A stretch of DNA of 64,000 nt, taken from NCBI RefSeq assembly GCF_900091595.1, contig NZ_FMCW01000030.1, forward strand, positions 39,146-103,145, read 5' to 3'. Below, in pieces: positions 23,977 to 31,674 of this stretch. The stretch is from Micromonospora haikouensis (lineage in GTDB: Bacteria > Actinomycetota > Actinomycetes > Mycobacteriales > Micromonosporaceae). Each line of letters starts with the position of its first letter. The first letter of the stretch is position 1. The notes beneath the pieces were generated by a model that had not been told where the DNA came from, searched no databases, and worked only from the letters and a program-made list of their open reading frames with translations. The position numbers and the translations under genes were made by a program.

Positions 23977-26190
23977 CTACCTCCAGGTGTCGGTGTTGGT
24001 CCGGGTGCCGCCGGCCGGGGTGGTGAACGTCCGGTTCGCACCGGACTCCCAGGTCACGGTGCCGTCGGGGTTCTTCTTCACGTACTTGTACTCGACGGCG
24101 GTGTTCGGGGGCAGGTCGACCGTCGCCCGCCAGACCGGGTAGGTGGCCGAGGAGAGCGCCACGGCGTTGGCCGGGTTCCACCCGCCGAGGGCCGCGACGT
24201 TGCCGACGACGTAGACGTTCTGGCCGTAGCTGGTCGTGACGGTGGCGTTGAACGAGGTGGCGATCTGCCCGCTCGTGACGGTGTCGCCGCGGAACGTCTC
24301 GGTGACCGCGTAGGTGCCGCTGGCGGGGGTGGTGAACGTCCGGTTCGCACCGGACTCCCAGGTGACCGCGCCGGCGGCGGTCTTCTTGACGAACTTGTAC
24401 TCCACCGCCGTGGACCGGGGCAGGTCGACCACGGCCCGGTAGGTGCCGCCGCCCTGCGCGGTCAGCTTGACGGCGCTGGCCGGGGCCCACGAGCCCAGCT
24501 CGGCGACGCTGCCGACCACGTAGACGTCCTGGCCGGCGGCCGGGGTCGCACCGACGGTGAAGGTCGTGGCGATCTTGTCAGTCGGGTTGCTGGTCGGGGT
24601 GGCCGTCGGCGACGCGGTCGGGGACACCGTGGGGCTGGCCGTCGGCGACGGGGTCGCGCCGGGGCGGGCGCCCACGTGGATCGCGACCGCGTTGTTGGCC
24701 GGGATCGTCACCGACGCCCGGCCGCCGGAGACGGTCACCGTGGCGCCGGCGCAGCCGGACGCGGTGGCGGGGCCGGAGACGACGTCGCAGTACTGGCCGT
24801 CGGCGAGGCCGGTGGTGAACGTGGCGGTCGCGGCGCTGCCGGAGTCGTTGATGCCGATCCAGGCGCGGTCGCCGCGGTGGAAGCCGATGACGTTGCTGTT
24901 CACCGCCGTGAAGTCCGAGACGGTCTTGACCGACCGCGCGGCGTTGGCCCAGCCGACCATGCCCTTGATGCCGGTGGACTGGGTCAGGCAGTTCCAGGAG
25001 CCGCCGCAGACGGTGTCGGTGACGTAGCCGTTGCCGTCGGCCGGCGGGGACTGGTTGCGGTTGGACCAGGAGAAGCTGTCGTAGACCGACGGCTTGCCGT
25101 GCGGGTAGGCCAGGGCGAAGTAGTTGGCCAGGGTGTAGTCGCTGCCGTTCTTGTAGGACAGCACGACCCCGTCACGCTCCAGGTCGTGGTTGGTGACCAT
25201 GGCGAAGACGTTGGCGCTGGGCGCGTCGAGGTTCCAGCTGCCGACGTTGGCGAGCGTGGAGATCGAGCCCTGGAAGGCGGACCTCAGGCCCTTGGCGTAC
25301 GCGAAGTCGAGCACGTCGCCGTTGCCGATGAAGGCCCGCGCCTTGAGGGCGTCGTTGCTCGCGCCGTCGAAGATCTCCTGGGCGACGTACGGGCGCTTGT
25401 TCTCGGCGACGGTGTTGTTCAGCTTGCCGAGGATCGCCGCGAAGTCCTCCTTCTTGACGTGCTTGACGGCGTCCACCCGGAACCCGTCGACGCCGAGGCC
25501 GATCATGTCGTTGAGGAAGGCGGCGATCTTGGTGCGGACGCTGTCCTTCTCGGTGTACAGGTCCGTCAGGGACAGCAGCTCGCAGCTGGTGACCTGGGCC
25601 TCGTTGTTCCAGTCGTTGATGGTGCCGTTGGTCGGGCAGTTGTCGCCCGGCCGGTGGAAGTCGCCGGTGCCGTAGGGCACCGCGGGGAAGCTGTAGCCGG
25701 GGCCGGAGAAGTCGGTGCCGGCGTAGCCGACGACGGACTCCGGGTTGTTCGCGCCGGCCATGTGGTTGACGACCGCGTCGACGTACACGCGCACGCCGGC
25801 GTTGTGGCAGGCGGTGACCATGGCCGCGAACTGCGCGCGGTTGCCGAAGCGGCTCTCCAGCTTGTACGACACCGGCTGGTACACCTCGTACCAGGGGTGC
25901 ACGCCGTCGGCGCTGTTGGGCAGGCTGACCGACTCCTGGGGCGGCGCGACCTGGACCGCGCCGTAGCCGGCGGGGCCGAGGTGGTTGGTGCAGGCAGCGG
26001 AGACGGAGTTCCAGTTCCACTCCCACAGGTTCGCCGTGACCTCGCTGTCGTTGAGGGCGACGGCGGCACGGGCGGGGGTGGCGGTGGTGGCGGCAGCGAC
26101 GATCGCCGGTGTCGCGCCGGCCGCGACGATCGCGGCGGCGAGCAGCAGGCGACCGGCGCGGCCACGGGGGTGTGGCCCTACGGATTCCAT
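23977..26190 (-). CDS. Secreted alpha-amylase (GH13) with two C-terminal starch-binding CBM20 domains
   Basis: 737 residues. It hydrolyses internal alpha-1,4 bonds of starch outside the cell. After a signal peptide (GRLLLAAAIVAAGATPAIVA), the catalytic domain (about 45-415) shows the four GH13 regions: DAVVNH, GFRVDAVKH (nucleophile Asp), VAQEIFDG (acid/base Glu) and MVTNHDLERDG. A C-terminal beta domain follows to about residue 505. A Pro/Thr/Ser linker with repeated SPTASPT leads to two CBM20 modules (about 535-635 and 640-737), each with GSWAPASAVKL- or GGWNPANAVAL-type motifs and VTWESGANRTFTTP. The two modules are near-duplicates and probably arose by tandem duplication. Expression is probably controlled through a palindrome about 100 bases upstream. 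Confidence 0.95.
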   Translation of the reverse strand: MESVGPHPRGRAGRLLLAAAIVAAGATPAIVAAATTATPARAAVALNDSEVTANLWEWNWNSVSAACTNHLGPAGYGAVQVAPPQESVSLPNSADGVHPWYEVYQPVSYKLESRFGNRAQFAAMVTACHNAGVRVYVDAVVNHMAGANNPESVVGYAGTDFSGPGYSFPAVPYGTGDFHRPGDNCPTNGTINDWNNEAQVTSCELLSLTDLYTEKDSVRTKIAAFLNDMIGLGVDGFRVDAVKHVKKEDFAAILGKLNNTVAENKRPYVAQEIFDGASNDALKARAFIGNGDVLDFAYAKGLRSAFQGSISTLANVGSWNLDAPSANVFAMVTNHDLERDGVVLSYKNGSDYTLANYFALAYPHGKPSVYDSFSWSNRNQSPPADGNGYVTDTVCGGSWNCLTQSTGIKGMVGWANAARSVKTVSDFTAVNSNVIGFHRGDRAWIGINDSGSAATATFTTGLADGQYCDVVSGPATASGCAGATVTVSGGRASVTIPANNAVAIHVGARPGATPSPTASPTVSPTASPTATPTSNPTDKIATTFTVGATPAAGQDVYVVGSVAELGSWAPASAVKLTAQGGGTYRAVVDLPRSTAVEYKFVKKTAAGAVTWESGANRTFTTPASGTYAVTETFRGDTVTSGQIATSFNATVTTSYGQNVYVVGNVAALGGWNPANAVALSSATYPVWRATVDLPPNTAVEYKYVKKNPDGTVTWESGANRTFTTPAGGTRTNTDTWR

Positions 26191-26282
26191 GACAGGGGGA
26201 ACCTTCTTCCGGGGTCGAAGAGGCACTGACGCGTGTGGACGGCCGTCCGGGTAGCGAAACGATGCGGCATACCTGAAAGGGA

Positions 26283-26302
26283 TTGCAAGACCTTGCGGCA
26301 AG
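26283..26302 (-). promoter_or_regulatory. Putative LacI/MalR-type operator upstream of the amylase gene
   Basis: A perfect inverted repeat CTTGCGGCAAG (26292-26302) next to a second TTGCAAG (26283-26289). Direct and inverted repeats of this TTGCAAG/CTTGC type occur in promoters of maltose-inducible amylase genes of Streptomyces, where a MalR-like repressor binds. The assignment here is by resemblance. Confidence 0.5.
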
Positions 26303-26522
26303 ATTCTTGAAACCCATCGGCAACACCGCCGCCACGTGAACGGTCACACTCCCCCGGAAAGTCGCAGGCCAGCCCGGGACACTCCACTGCGGCGAGTCAC
26401 CGCGCGAGCACCCAGCGCGCTTCGAAAACTGGGACGCCATTGACGCGCCGCCCGGCCCGACGTAGCTTTCTCCGCAAGAGTTTCCAGCTGCTTTCAGTTC
26501 GCCGTCGCCGCGACGTCCCTCC

Positions 26523-28004
26523 TCAGCCGGCGCGCTGCGCCCGGCGCAGCAGCCACGCGGCGAGCAGCCCACCGGCGAGGACGGCAACGGCCCCGACGGT
26601 CTGCCCGGCCTCCGACGCGGCCCGGAAGGCGTCGGTGACCTGACCGCGCTCGGCGTCCGTCGCGGCGGCGGCGAGCGCGGCGGGGAACGAGCCAGCACCC
26701 GCCAGCGCGGCGGGCAGCAACGCGGCGAACCGGGCGTTGAGCACCGCCCCCAGCACGGCGACGCCGAGGCTGCTGCCGACCTCCGTCATCGTGCCGTCCA
26801 CCCCGGCGCCCGCCCCGGCCTTCTCCGGCGGGGTCGCGCTCATCACCGCCTCCACGATCGCCGGGTTGGCCAGGGCGCAGCCGGTGCCCATCGTGAGCAG
26901 CCCGGCCAGCAGCACGGCGTAGCCGTCGGACGGGGCGTGGGTGACCAGCAGCAGGCCCCCGGCGAGCAGCGTCATGCCGACGGCGATGGCGGCGGCCGTG
27001 CCCAGCCGGTGGATCAGCCGCGCGGCCACCCCGGCGAGGTTGAGCACGACGATGGACAGCGCGAACGGCACCATCCGCAACCCGGCCTCCCAGGCGGGGT
27101 AGCCCCGGACGAACTGGAGGTGCTGGGTGAGCAGGAACAGGGCCCCGGTGGCGCCGAAGGTGATCAGGACGACGCCGGAGATCGCGCCGACGAAGCGCCG
27201 GTTGCGGAACAGGTCCATGTCCAGCATGGGATGGGCAACCCGCAGCTCCCACCGGACGAAGCCGACGAGCAGCAGCGCGCCGCCCACGGCCGCGCCGAGC
27301 ACCGGCACGGAGAGCCAGCCCTGCTCCGGGCCGGCGATGATCGCGTACACCACCGCGGTGAGGCCGGCGGTGGACAGCGCCACCCCGCCCACGTCGAACC
27401 GCCCGCCGGCCGGGTCCCGGGACTCCGGCACCAGGGCCGCGCCCGCCGCCAGGCAGAGCAGCACGATCGGGATGTTGACCAGGAAGATCGCCTCCCACGG
27501 GAAGTGCGCGAGGATGGCGCCGCCGACGGGCGGCCCGGCCGCGAAGCCCAGCGCGCTCGCCGCCGCCCACACGCCGATGGCCCGGGGGCGCTCGGTGGCG
27601 TCGAAGACCTGCATCGCCACCGCCAGGGTGGAGGTGACCAGCAGGGCCCCGCCGACGCCCATCCCGGCCCGGGCGGCGACGAGCTGGCCGGTGGACCCGG
27701 CGAGCGCGGCCAGCAGCGAACCCAGTCCGAACAGGACGAGGCCGGCGAGCAGCATGCGGCGGCGGCCGTACCGGTCGACGGCCCCACCGGCGGTGATCAG
27801 CAGCCCGGACTGCACCAGCGCGTACGCGTTGATGGTCCACTGCACGTCGGCGGTGCTGGCCCCCAGTTCGGCGGTGAGCACGGGCACCGCCACGGTGAGC
27901 ACGGTGTTGTCGAGCACCACGGTGACCTGGGCGAGGCAGAGCACCGCGAGGATCAGCCACCGGGTGCGCAGCGGGCGGGCGAGGGTGCCCAGCGTCGCCG
28001 TCAC
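26523..28004 (-). CDS. MFS exporter, DHA2 family (14 helices)
   Basis: 493 residues from a GTG at 28004 that overlaps the stop of the upstream reductase gene. The proton-driven multidrug/small-molecule exporter shows VVLDNTVLTVAVPVL (helix 1), the loop 2-3 signature DRYGRRRMLLAG, ARAGMGVGGALLV and motif C SALGFAAGPPVGGAIL. Being cotranscribed with a siderophore-interacting protein behind an iron box suggests that it exports a siderophore, or a compound made when iron is scarce. The C-terminus has the extended loop with TDAERGQVTDAFRA typical of this family. Confidence 0.93.
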   Translation of the reverse strand: MTATLGTLARPLRTRWLILAVLCLAQVTVVLDNTVLTVAVPVLTAELGASTADVQWTINAYALVQSGLLITAGGAVDRYGRRRMLLAGLVLFGLGSLLAALAGSTGQLVAARAGMGVGGALLVTSTLAVAMQVFDATERPRAIGVWAAASALGFAAGPPVGGAILAHFPWEAIFLVNIPIVLLCLAAGAALVPESRDPAGGRFDVGGVALSTAGLTAVVYAIIAGPEQGWLSVPVLGAAVGGALLLVGFVRWELRVAHPMLDMDLFRNRRFVGAISGVVLITFGATGALFLLTQHLQFVRGYPAWEAGLRMVPFALSIVVLNLAGVAARLIHRLGTAAAIAVGMTLLAGGLLLVTHAPSDGYAVLLAGLLTMGTGCALANPAIVEAVMSATPPEKAGAGAGVDGTMTEVGSSLGVAVLGAVLNARFAALLPAALAGAGSFPAALAAAATDAERGQVTDAFRAASEAGQTVGAVAVLAGGLLAAWLLRRAQRAG

Positions 28005-28711
28005 CGGGCGCTCCAGTAGGCCAGCGCGGTGAGCTGGTGCCGGCCGACTCCCAGGGTGCGACGCAGGTGCCGGGTGATGTCGCGGGTGCTGGCCGCCTCG
28101 CAGGCCACCCAGTAGTGGGCGTCGGCGGCGCCGGGCAGGGCCGTCCGGACGGTGTCGACCAGGTGCCGCCCTCCGTCGCGGCGCGGCACCCAGACCACCT
28201 CGTGGCAGGGGCGGGCCCGGGACGGCAGCGCCTTCTCGTCGTCGTGGGCGTACTCGACCCAGACCGTCGCCGGCAGGTCGGGAGCGGCGTCGAGCAGGCT
28301 GTTGACCGCCGGCAGCGACGCGGCGTCGCCGACCAGGTAGAGGTGGCGCGGGGCGGGGTCGGGCAGCCGGAACGCGCTGCCCTGCACGGTGGCGTCGATG
28401 GTGTCCCCGACGCGGGCGGCGGCCGCCCAGCGGGCCGCGCACCCGTCGTGCAGGGCGAACTCCAGGCTGAACCGCCCGGCCGCCGGGTCGGGGTCGACGA
28501 GGGTGTAGGCGCGCTGGTGGGGCCGACCGTCGTCGTCGAACCACAGCCGGATCCACATGGTGGGGTGGACGCCGCACTCGGCGAGCAGGCCGCCGTCGTC
28601 GAGGTGCAGGCGCTGGTACCGCCCGCCCACCGACTCGGTCCCCCGCACCGTGAGCCGGAAGGTCCGGCCGCCCATCGCGCGGAGCACCAGGGCTTCCCAG
28701 TTCCGTTTCAC
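28001..28711 (-). CDS. Siderophore-interacting protein, second paralog
   Basis: 236 residues, GTG start with GGAGGGG a few bases upstream. FAD-dependent ferric-siderophore reductase: FRLTVRGTESVGG, QRAYTLVDPDPAAGRFSLEF (FAD-binding region), HDGCAARWAAAARVGD, YLVGDAASLPAVNSLL and HYWVACEAASTRDITRHLRR. It is shorter than the paralog at 22186 and lacks its C-terminal extension. It is first in an operon with the DHA2 exporter (4-base overlap). Its promoter region contains two overlapping iron boxes shared with the divergent acylase gene. Confidence 0.92.
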   Translation of the reverse strand: MKRNWEALVLRAMGGRTFRLTVRGTESVGGRYQRLHLDDGGLLAECGVHPTMWIRLWFDDDGRPHQRAYTLVDPDPAAGRFSLEFALHDGCAARWAAAARVGDTIDATVQGSAFRLPDPAPRHLYLVGDAASLPAVNSLLDAAPDLPATVWVEYAHDDEKALPSRARPCHEVVWVPRRDGGRHLVDTVRTALPGAADAHYWVACEAASTRDITRHLRRTLGVGRHQLTALAYWSAR

Positions 28712-28723
28712 GCACCCCTCCAG

Positions 28724-28742
28724 TAAGGTCAGCCTAAGTTAG
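28724..28742 (-). promoter_or_regulatory. Iron box A of the divergent iron-regulated locus
   Basis: TAAGGTCAGCCTAAGTTAG, 14 of 19 matches to the palindromic IdeR/DmdR consensus, directly upstream of the reductase gene. It overlaps box B by four bases. Confidence 0.65.
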
Positions 28743-28757
28743 GGGCGGGTAACCTAA
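28739..28757 (+). promoter_or_regulatory. Iron box B, abutting the acylase start codon
   Basis: TTAGGGGCGGGTAACCTAA, 14 of 19 matches to the consensus with both outer half-sites intact. It ends one base before the ATG at 28758, so the acylase message is probably leaderless or nearly so and repressor bound here would block it directly. Confidence 0.6.
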
Positions 28758-30884
28758 ATGACGCTGTTACGGGAGTCGGCCGCACCGCCGACGCGGGCTG
28801 CCGGCATCCACCGCGACGCCTGGGGCGTGCCGCACCTGTGGGCCGAGACCGTGGACGACCTCGCCCGCCTGCAGGGGCGGGCCGCCGCGCTGGACCGGGC
28901 CTGGCAGGTCGAGGTGGAGCGGTGGCGCTCCGAGGGGCGGCTCGCCGAGCACCTCGGCCCGGCCGAGGTCGGCTGGGACCGCTTCGCCCGCCGCGCCCGC
29001 CTCGACGACACCGCCCGCAGCTGCTACGCGCGGCTCGACCCGGCCACCCGGCGCTGGGTCGCCGCGTACGCCCAGGGGGTCAACGACGGGCTGGCCGAGG
29101 GGGCCGCCGCGGCGCCGGAGTTCGCGGCGGCCGGCTGCGCCCCCGGCCGGTGGCGGCCCTGGTCGCCGCTGGGGGTCTTCCTGGTGCAGCACGTGTTGTT
29201 CTCGACCTTCCCCACCAAGCTGTGGCGCGCCCACGTCGCCGCCACGCTCGGGCCTGCGGCCACCGCCCTGTTCGACGCCGAACCCCCCGGCGGCTCGGGC
29301 AGCAACGCCTGGGTGACGCCCGCCGACCCGGCCACCGGCCGTGGCCCGGTCGTCGCCGGCGACCCGCACCGCATCCTCGAACTGCCCGGTGTCTACCACC
29401 AGGTGCGCCTCGCCTGCCCCGAGTTCGACGTGCTCGGCTTCGCGTTCCCCGGCGTGCCGGGCCTGCCCCACTTCGGCCACGCCGGCGACGTGGCCTGGGC
29501 CGTGACCAACGCGATGGCCGACTACCAGGACCTCTACCGCGAGCGGCTGCGCCGCGAGGGCGACCTGGTCTGGGTCCGCGAGGCCGACGGCTGGGCGCCG
29601 GCCCGCCGCCGGGTCGAGACCATCGGGGTACGCGACGGCGAGCCAGAAACCGTCGAAGTGATCGAGACGGCCCGGGGGCCGGTAATCGACCACGACCGGC
29701 ACACCGGCGAGGCGCTCAGCCTGCGCACGCCCAGCCGTGTCGCGCAGCGGCTCGGCTTCGACGCGCTGCTGCCGCTGCTGCGGTCGCGGACCGTCGACGA
29801 CGTCGCCACCGCGCTGCAGGCCTGGGTGGAGCCGGTCAACAGCGTGCTCGTCGCCGACCGGTCGGGCGCGGTCACCCAGCTCGTCGCCGGCCTGGTGCCG
29901 GTGCGCGACGACCGGTGCCGCCAGGAACCGGTGCCCGCCTGGGAGCCGCGCTACCGCTGGAGCAGCGAGTACGCGCCGCTGCCCCGCACGGCGGTCACCG
30001 GGCCCACGGCCTGCGCCAACGACCGCCGGCCCGACGTGGCGGCGCTGGGCCGCGACTTCGCCCCGCCGCACCGGGCCCGCCGCATCCGCGCCCTGCTCGC
30101 CGAGGGCGCCGAACCGGCGGCCGTGCACATGGACACCCGGCTCGACGCGGGCGTGCTGCGCGGCGTCCTCGGCCGGCTCGACCCCGACGCGCTCACCGGT
30201 CCGGCCCGCGACCTGCGGGACCGGCTTGCCGCCTGGGACGGGCGGATGGCCGCCGACAGCGCCGACGCCGCCGCGTACGCCGCCTGGCGGGCGGCCCTGG
30301 CCCGGGGGCTGCACGAGCACCCGGCGCTGCGCCCGCTGCGCTCCCCCGGCGCGTACGACGAACTGTTCGGGCCGTGGACGAACCCCCTCGGTCGGATCGG
30401 GTACGCCCTCGACGCCGTCGTGGCCGGGCTGCCCCGCCTCGGCGTCGACGTCGACCCCGTGGCCGCCGCCGCGCTGGAGGAGGTGGCCCACGGCGACCCG
30501 CCCGGCACCTGGGGGCAACGGCACACCCTGCACCCCGTGCACCTGCCGGTCAGCCCCGAGGTCGACGCGGCGGTGGACGCGATGCGCGCCCGCGTCACGC
30601 TGGGCGGCGACAGCGACTGCGTGCTCGCCACCAGCAGCGTCCCCGGCCTGTCCGACGCCTGCTGGCGCGGCCCGGTCGCCCGGTACGTGTGGGACCTGAC
30701 CGACCGGGCGGAGAGCCGGTGGGTGGTGCCGTTCGGCGCGTCCGGCCGCCCCGGCGACCCGCACTTCGCCGACCAGTTGCCGCGGTGGGCCAGCGGCGAG
30801 CTGATCCCGGTCGTGACCGACTGGCGGCTGCTCACCCCCGAACCCGACGAACCGCGCCCCGACCCCGAGAAGAGGAACGCGTGA
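28758..30884 (+). CDS. Penicillin-acylase-family Ntn hydrolase, iron-regulated
   Basis: 708 residues. The family is made as one precursor that self-cleaves before a Ser, which then becomes the N-terminal nucleophile. It hydrolyses amide bonds of acylated amines, as in penicillin acylases, homoserine-lactone acylases and PvdQ. The precursor N-terminal (alpha) part has GIHRDAWGVPHLWAETVDDL and AYAQGVNDGL. The cleavage site is GGSGSNAWVT, with Ser182 as the expected nucleophile. The beta part shows AGDPHRILELPGVYHQVRL, FPGVPGLPHFGHAGDVAWAV and VNSVLVADRSGAV. No Sec signal peptide is obvious. The iron boxes and the acyltransferase gene that follows in the same operon suggest trimming of an acyl group during siderophore maturation or recycling, as PvdQ does for pyoverdine. 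That role is inferred. Confidence 0.88.
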   Translation: MTLLRESAAPPTRAAGIHRDAWGVPHLWAETVDDLARLQGRAAALDRAWQVEVERWRSEGRLAEHLGPAEVGWDRFARRARLDDTARSCYARLDPATRRWVAAYAQGVNDGLAEGAAAAPEFAAAGCAPGRWRPWSPLGVFLVQHVLFSTFPTKLWRAHVAATLGPAATALFDAEPPGGSGSNAWVTPADPATGRGPVVAGDPHRILELPGVYHQVRLACPEFDVLGFAFPGVPGLPHFGHAGDVAWAVTNAMADYQDLYRERLRREGDLVWVREADGWAPARRRVETIGVRDGEPETVEVIETARGPVIDHDRHTGEALSLRTPSRVAQRLGFDALLPLLRSRTVDDVATALQAWVEPVNSVLVADRSGAVTQLVAGLVPVRDDRCRQEPVPAWEPRYRWSSEYAPLPRTAVTGPTACANDRRPDVAALGRDFAPPHRARRIRALLAEGAEPAAVHMDTRLDAGVLRGVLGRLDPDALTGPARDLRDRLAAWDGRMAADSADAAAYAAWRAALARGLHEHPALRPLRSPGAYDELFGPWTNPLGRIGYALDAVVAGLPRLGVDVDPVAAAALEEVAHGDPPGTWGQRHTLHPVHLPVSPEVDAAVDAMRARVTLGGDSDCVLATSSVPGLSDACWRGPVARYVWDLTDRAESRWVVPFGASGRPGDPHFADQLPRWASGELIPVVTDWRLLTPEPDEPRPDPEKRNA

Positions 30885-31436
30885 CACCCCTGGAGACCCT
30901 GCCCGGCCTCGGCGAGCTGGCCCTCGCCACGGTCGACCCGCAGGCCCACGCCGAGCTGCTGCACGGCTGGGTCACCCAGCCCCGGGCCGTCTACTGGGGC
31001 CACCGTCGACGAGGTCCGCGAGGTCTACGCCTTCGTCGACGGGCTGGCGACGCACCACGCGTACCTGATCCTGCTCGACGGCGCGCCGGTCGGTCTGTTC
31101 CAGACCTACCAGCCCGAGGCCGACCCGGTCGGCGAGCGCTACCCGGTGCGGCCCGGCGACGTCGGCATGCACCTGCTGCTGGCCCCCGGCCGACGCCCGC
31201 CGCGCGACTTCACCGGCGCGGTGGGGCCGGCGCTGGTGCGGTTCCTGTTCCGCGACCCGGCCCGGCAGCGGGTCGTGGTCGAGCCGGACGTGCGCAACGA
31301 ACTGGCGCTGCGCCGCCTCGAACGCTCCGGCTTCACGTTCGACGACGAAATCGACATGCCGGACAAGCGGGCCCGGCTGGCGTTCCTGACCCGGGACCGC
31401 TTCGAGGCGCTCTTCCCCGCCCCACTGCCCGGCTGA
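30881..31436 (+). pseudogene. GNAT acyltransferase (siderophore type), frame-broken
   Basis: Starts with GTG overlapping the acylase stop (GTGA). The N-terminus MTPLETLPGLGELALATVDP and HGWVTQPRAVYWG is in one frame. The remainder, TVDEVREVYAFVDGLATHHA, VGLFQTYQPEADPVGERYPV, GDVGMHLLLAP, VVEPDVRNELALRRLERSGF and MPDKRARLAFLTRDRFEALF, is in another. The break lies at about 30994-31004, exactly where the paralog at 23222 has FWGMREAS; a few codons plus one or two bases seem to be missing next to a GGGGCC. The intact remainder keeps all conserved GNAT blocks, so this is a recent lesion or an assembly error. It is a paralog of 23222-23800. Confidence 0.8.
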
Positions 31437-31462
31437 CGACCCGCGGGCCGGATCGGCCGGGC

Positions 31463-31504
31463 GGCGGGCGGCGGGCGGCGGGCGGCGGGCGGCGGGCGGC
31501 GGGC
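31463..31504. repeat. Heptanucleotide tandem repeat, (GGCGGGC) x 6
   Basis: Six perfect GGCGGGC units plus a partial one, between the acyltransferase stop and the inverted repeat at 31529. It appears to be non-coding. Confidence 0.9.
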
Positions 31505-31528
31505 GGCGAACGATGCCGCAGGGCCGGC

Positions 31529-31663
31529 GCATAGGGAGCTGAGTCATCCACGACATCACCGCCGCTCACCGTCCGGGCCGGCCCGGTGCCGGCGCAGGCC
31601 AAGCCGGGGCGGGCCAGCCGGGGCGGGGCGCGGTGATGTCGTATTCGACTCAGCTCCCTATGC
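31529..31663. repeat. Long imperfect inverted repeat (34-bp arms, 67-bp spacer)
   Basis: Arm 31529-31562 and the reverse complement of arm 31630-31663 agree at 30 of 34 positions. Both begin GCATAGGGAGCTGAGTC and end CGACATCACCGC, with the four mismatches clustered in the middle. The arms are much richer in AT than the surrounding DNA, while the 67-base spacer is nearly all G and C. The element lies between convergent genes. It could be a bidirectional terminator, but the arms are long and the loop is large, so a MITE-like or other mobile remnant is an alternative. Confidence 0.85.
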
Positions 31664-31674
31664 GTGGGGTGGAG

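Noticed and set aside
31529..31663. The long inverted repeat as an ordinary bidirectional terminator
   Set aside because: The position between convergent genes fits, but 34-bp imperfect arms with a 67-base loop are unlike the compact 13-17-bp hairpins seen elsewhere in the window. It was kept as an unexplained repeat instead.
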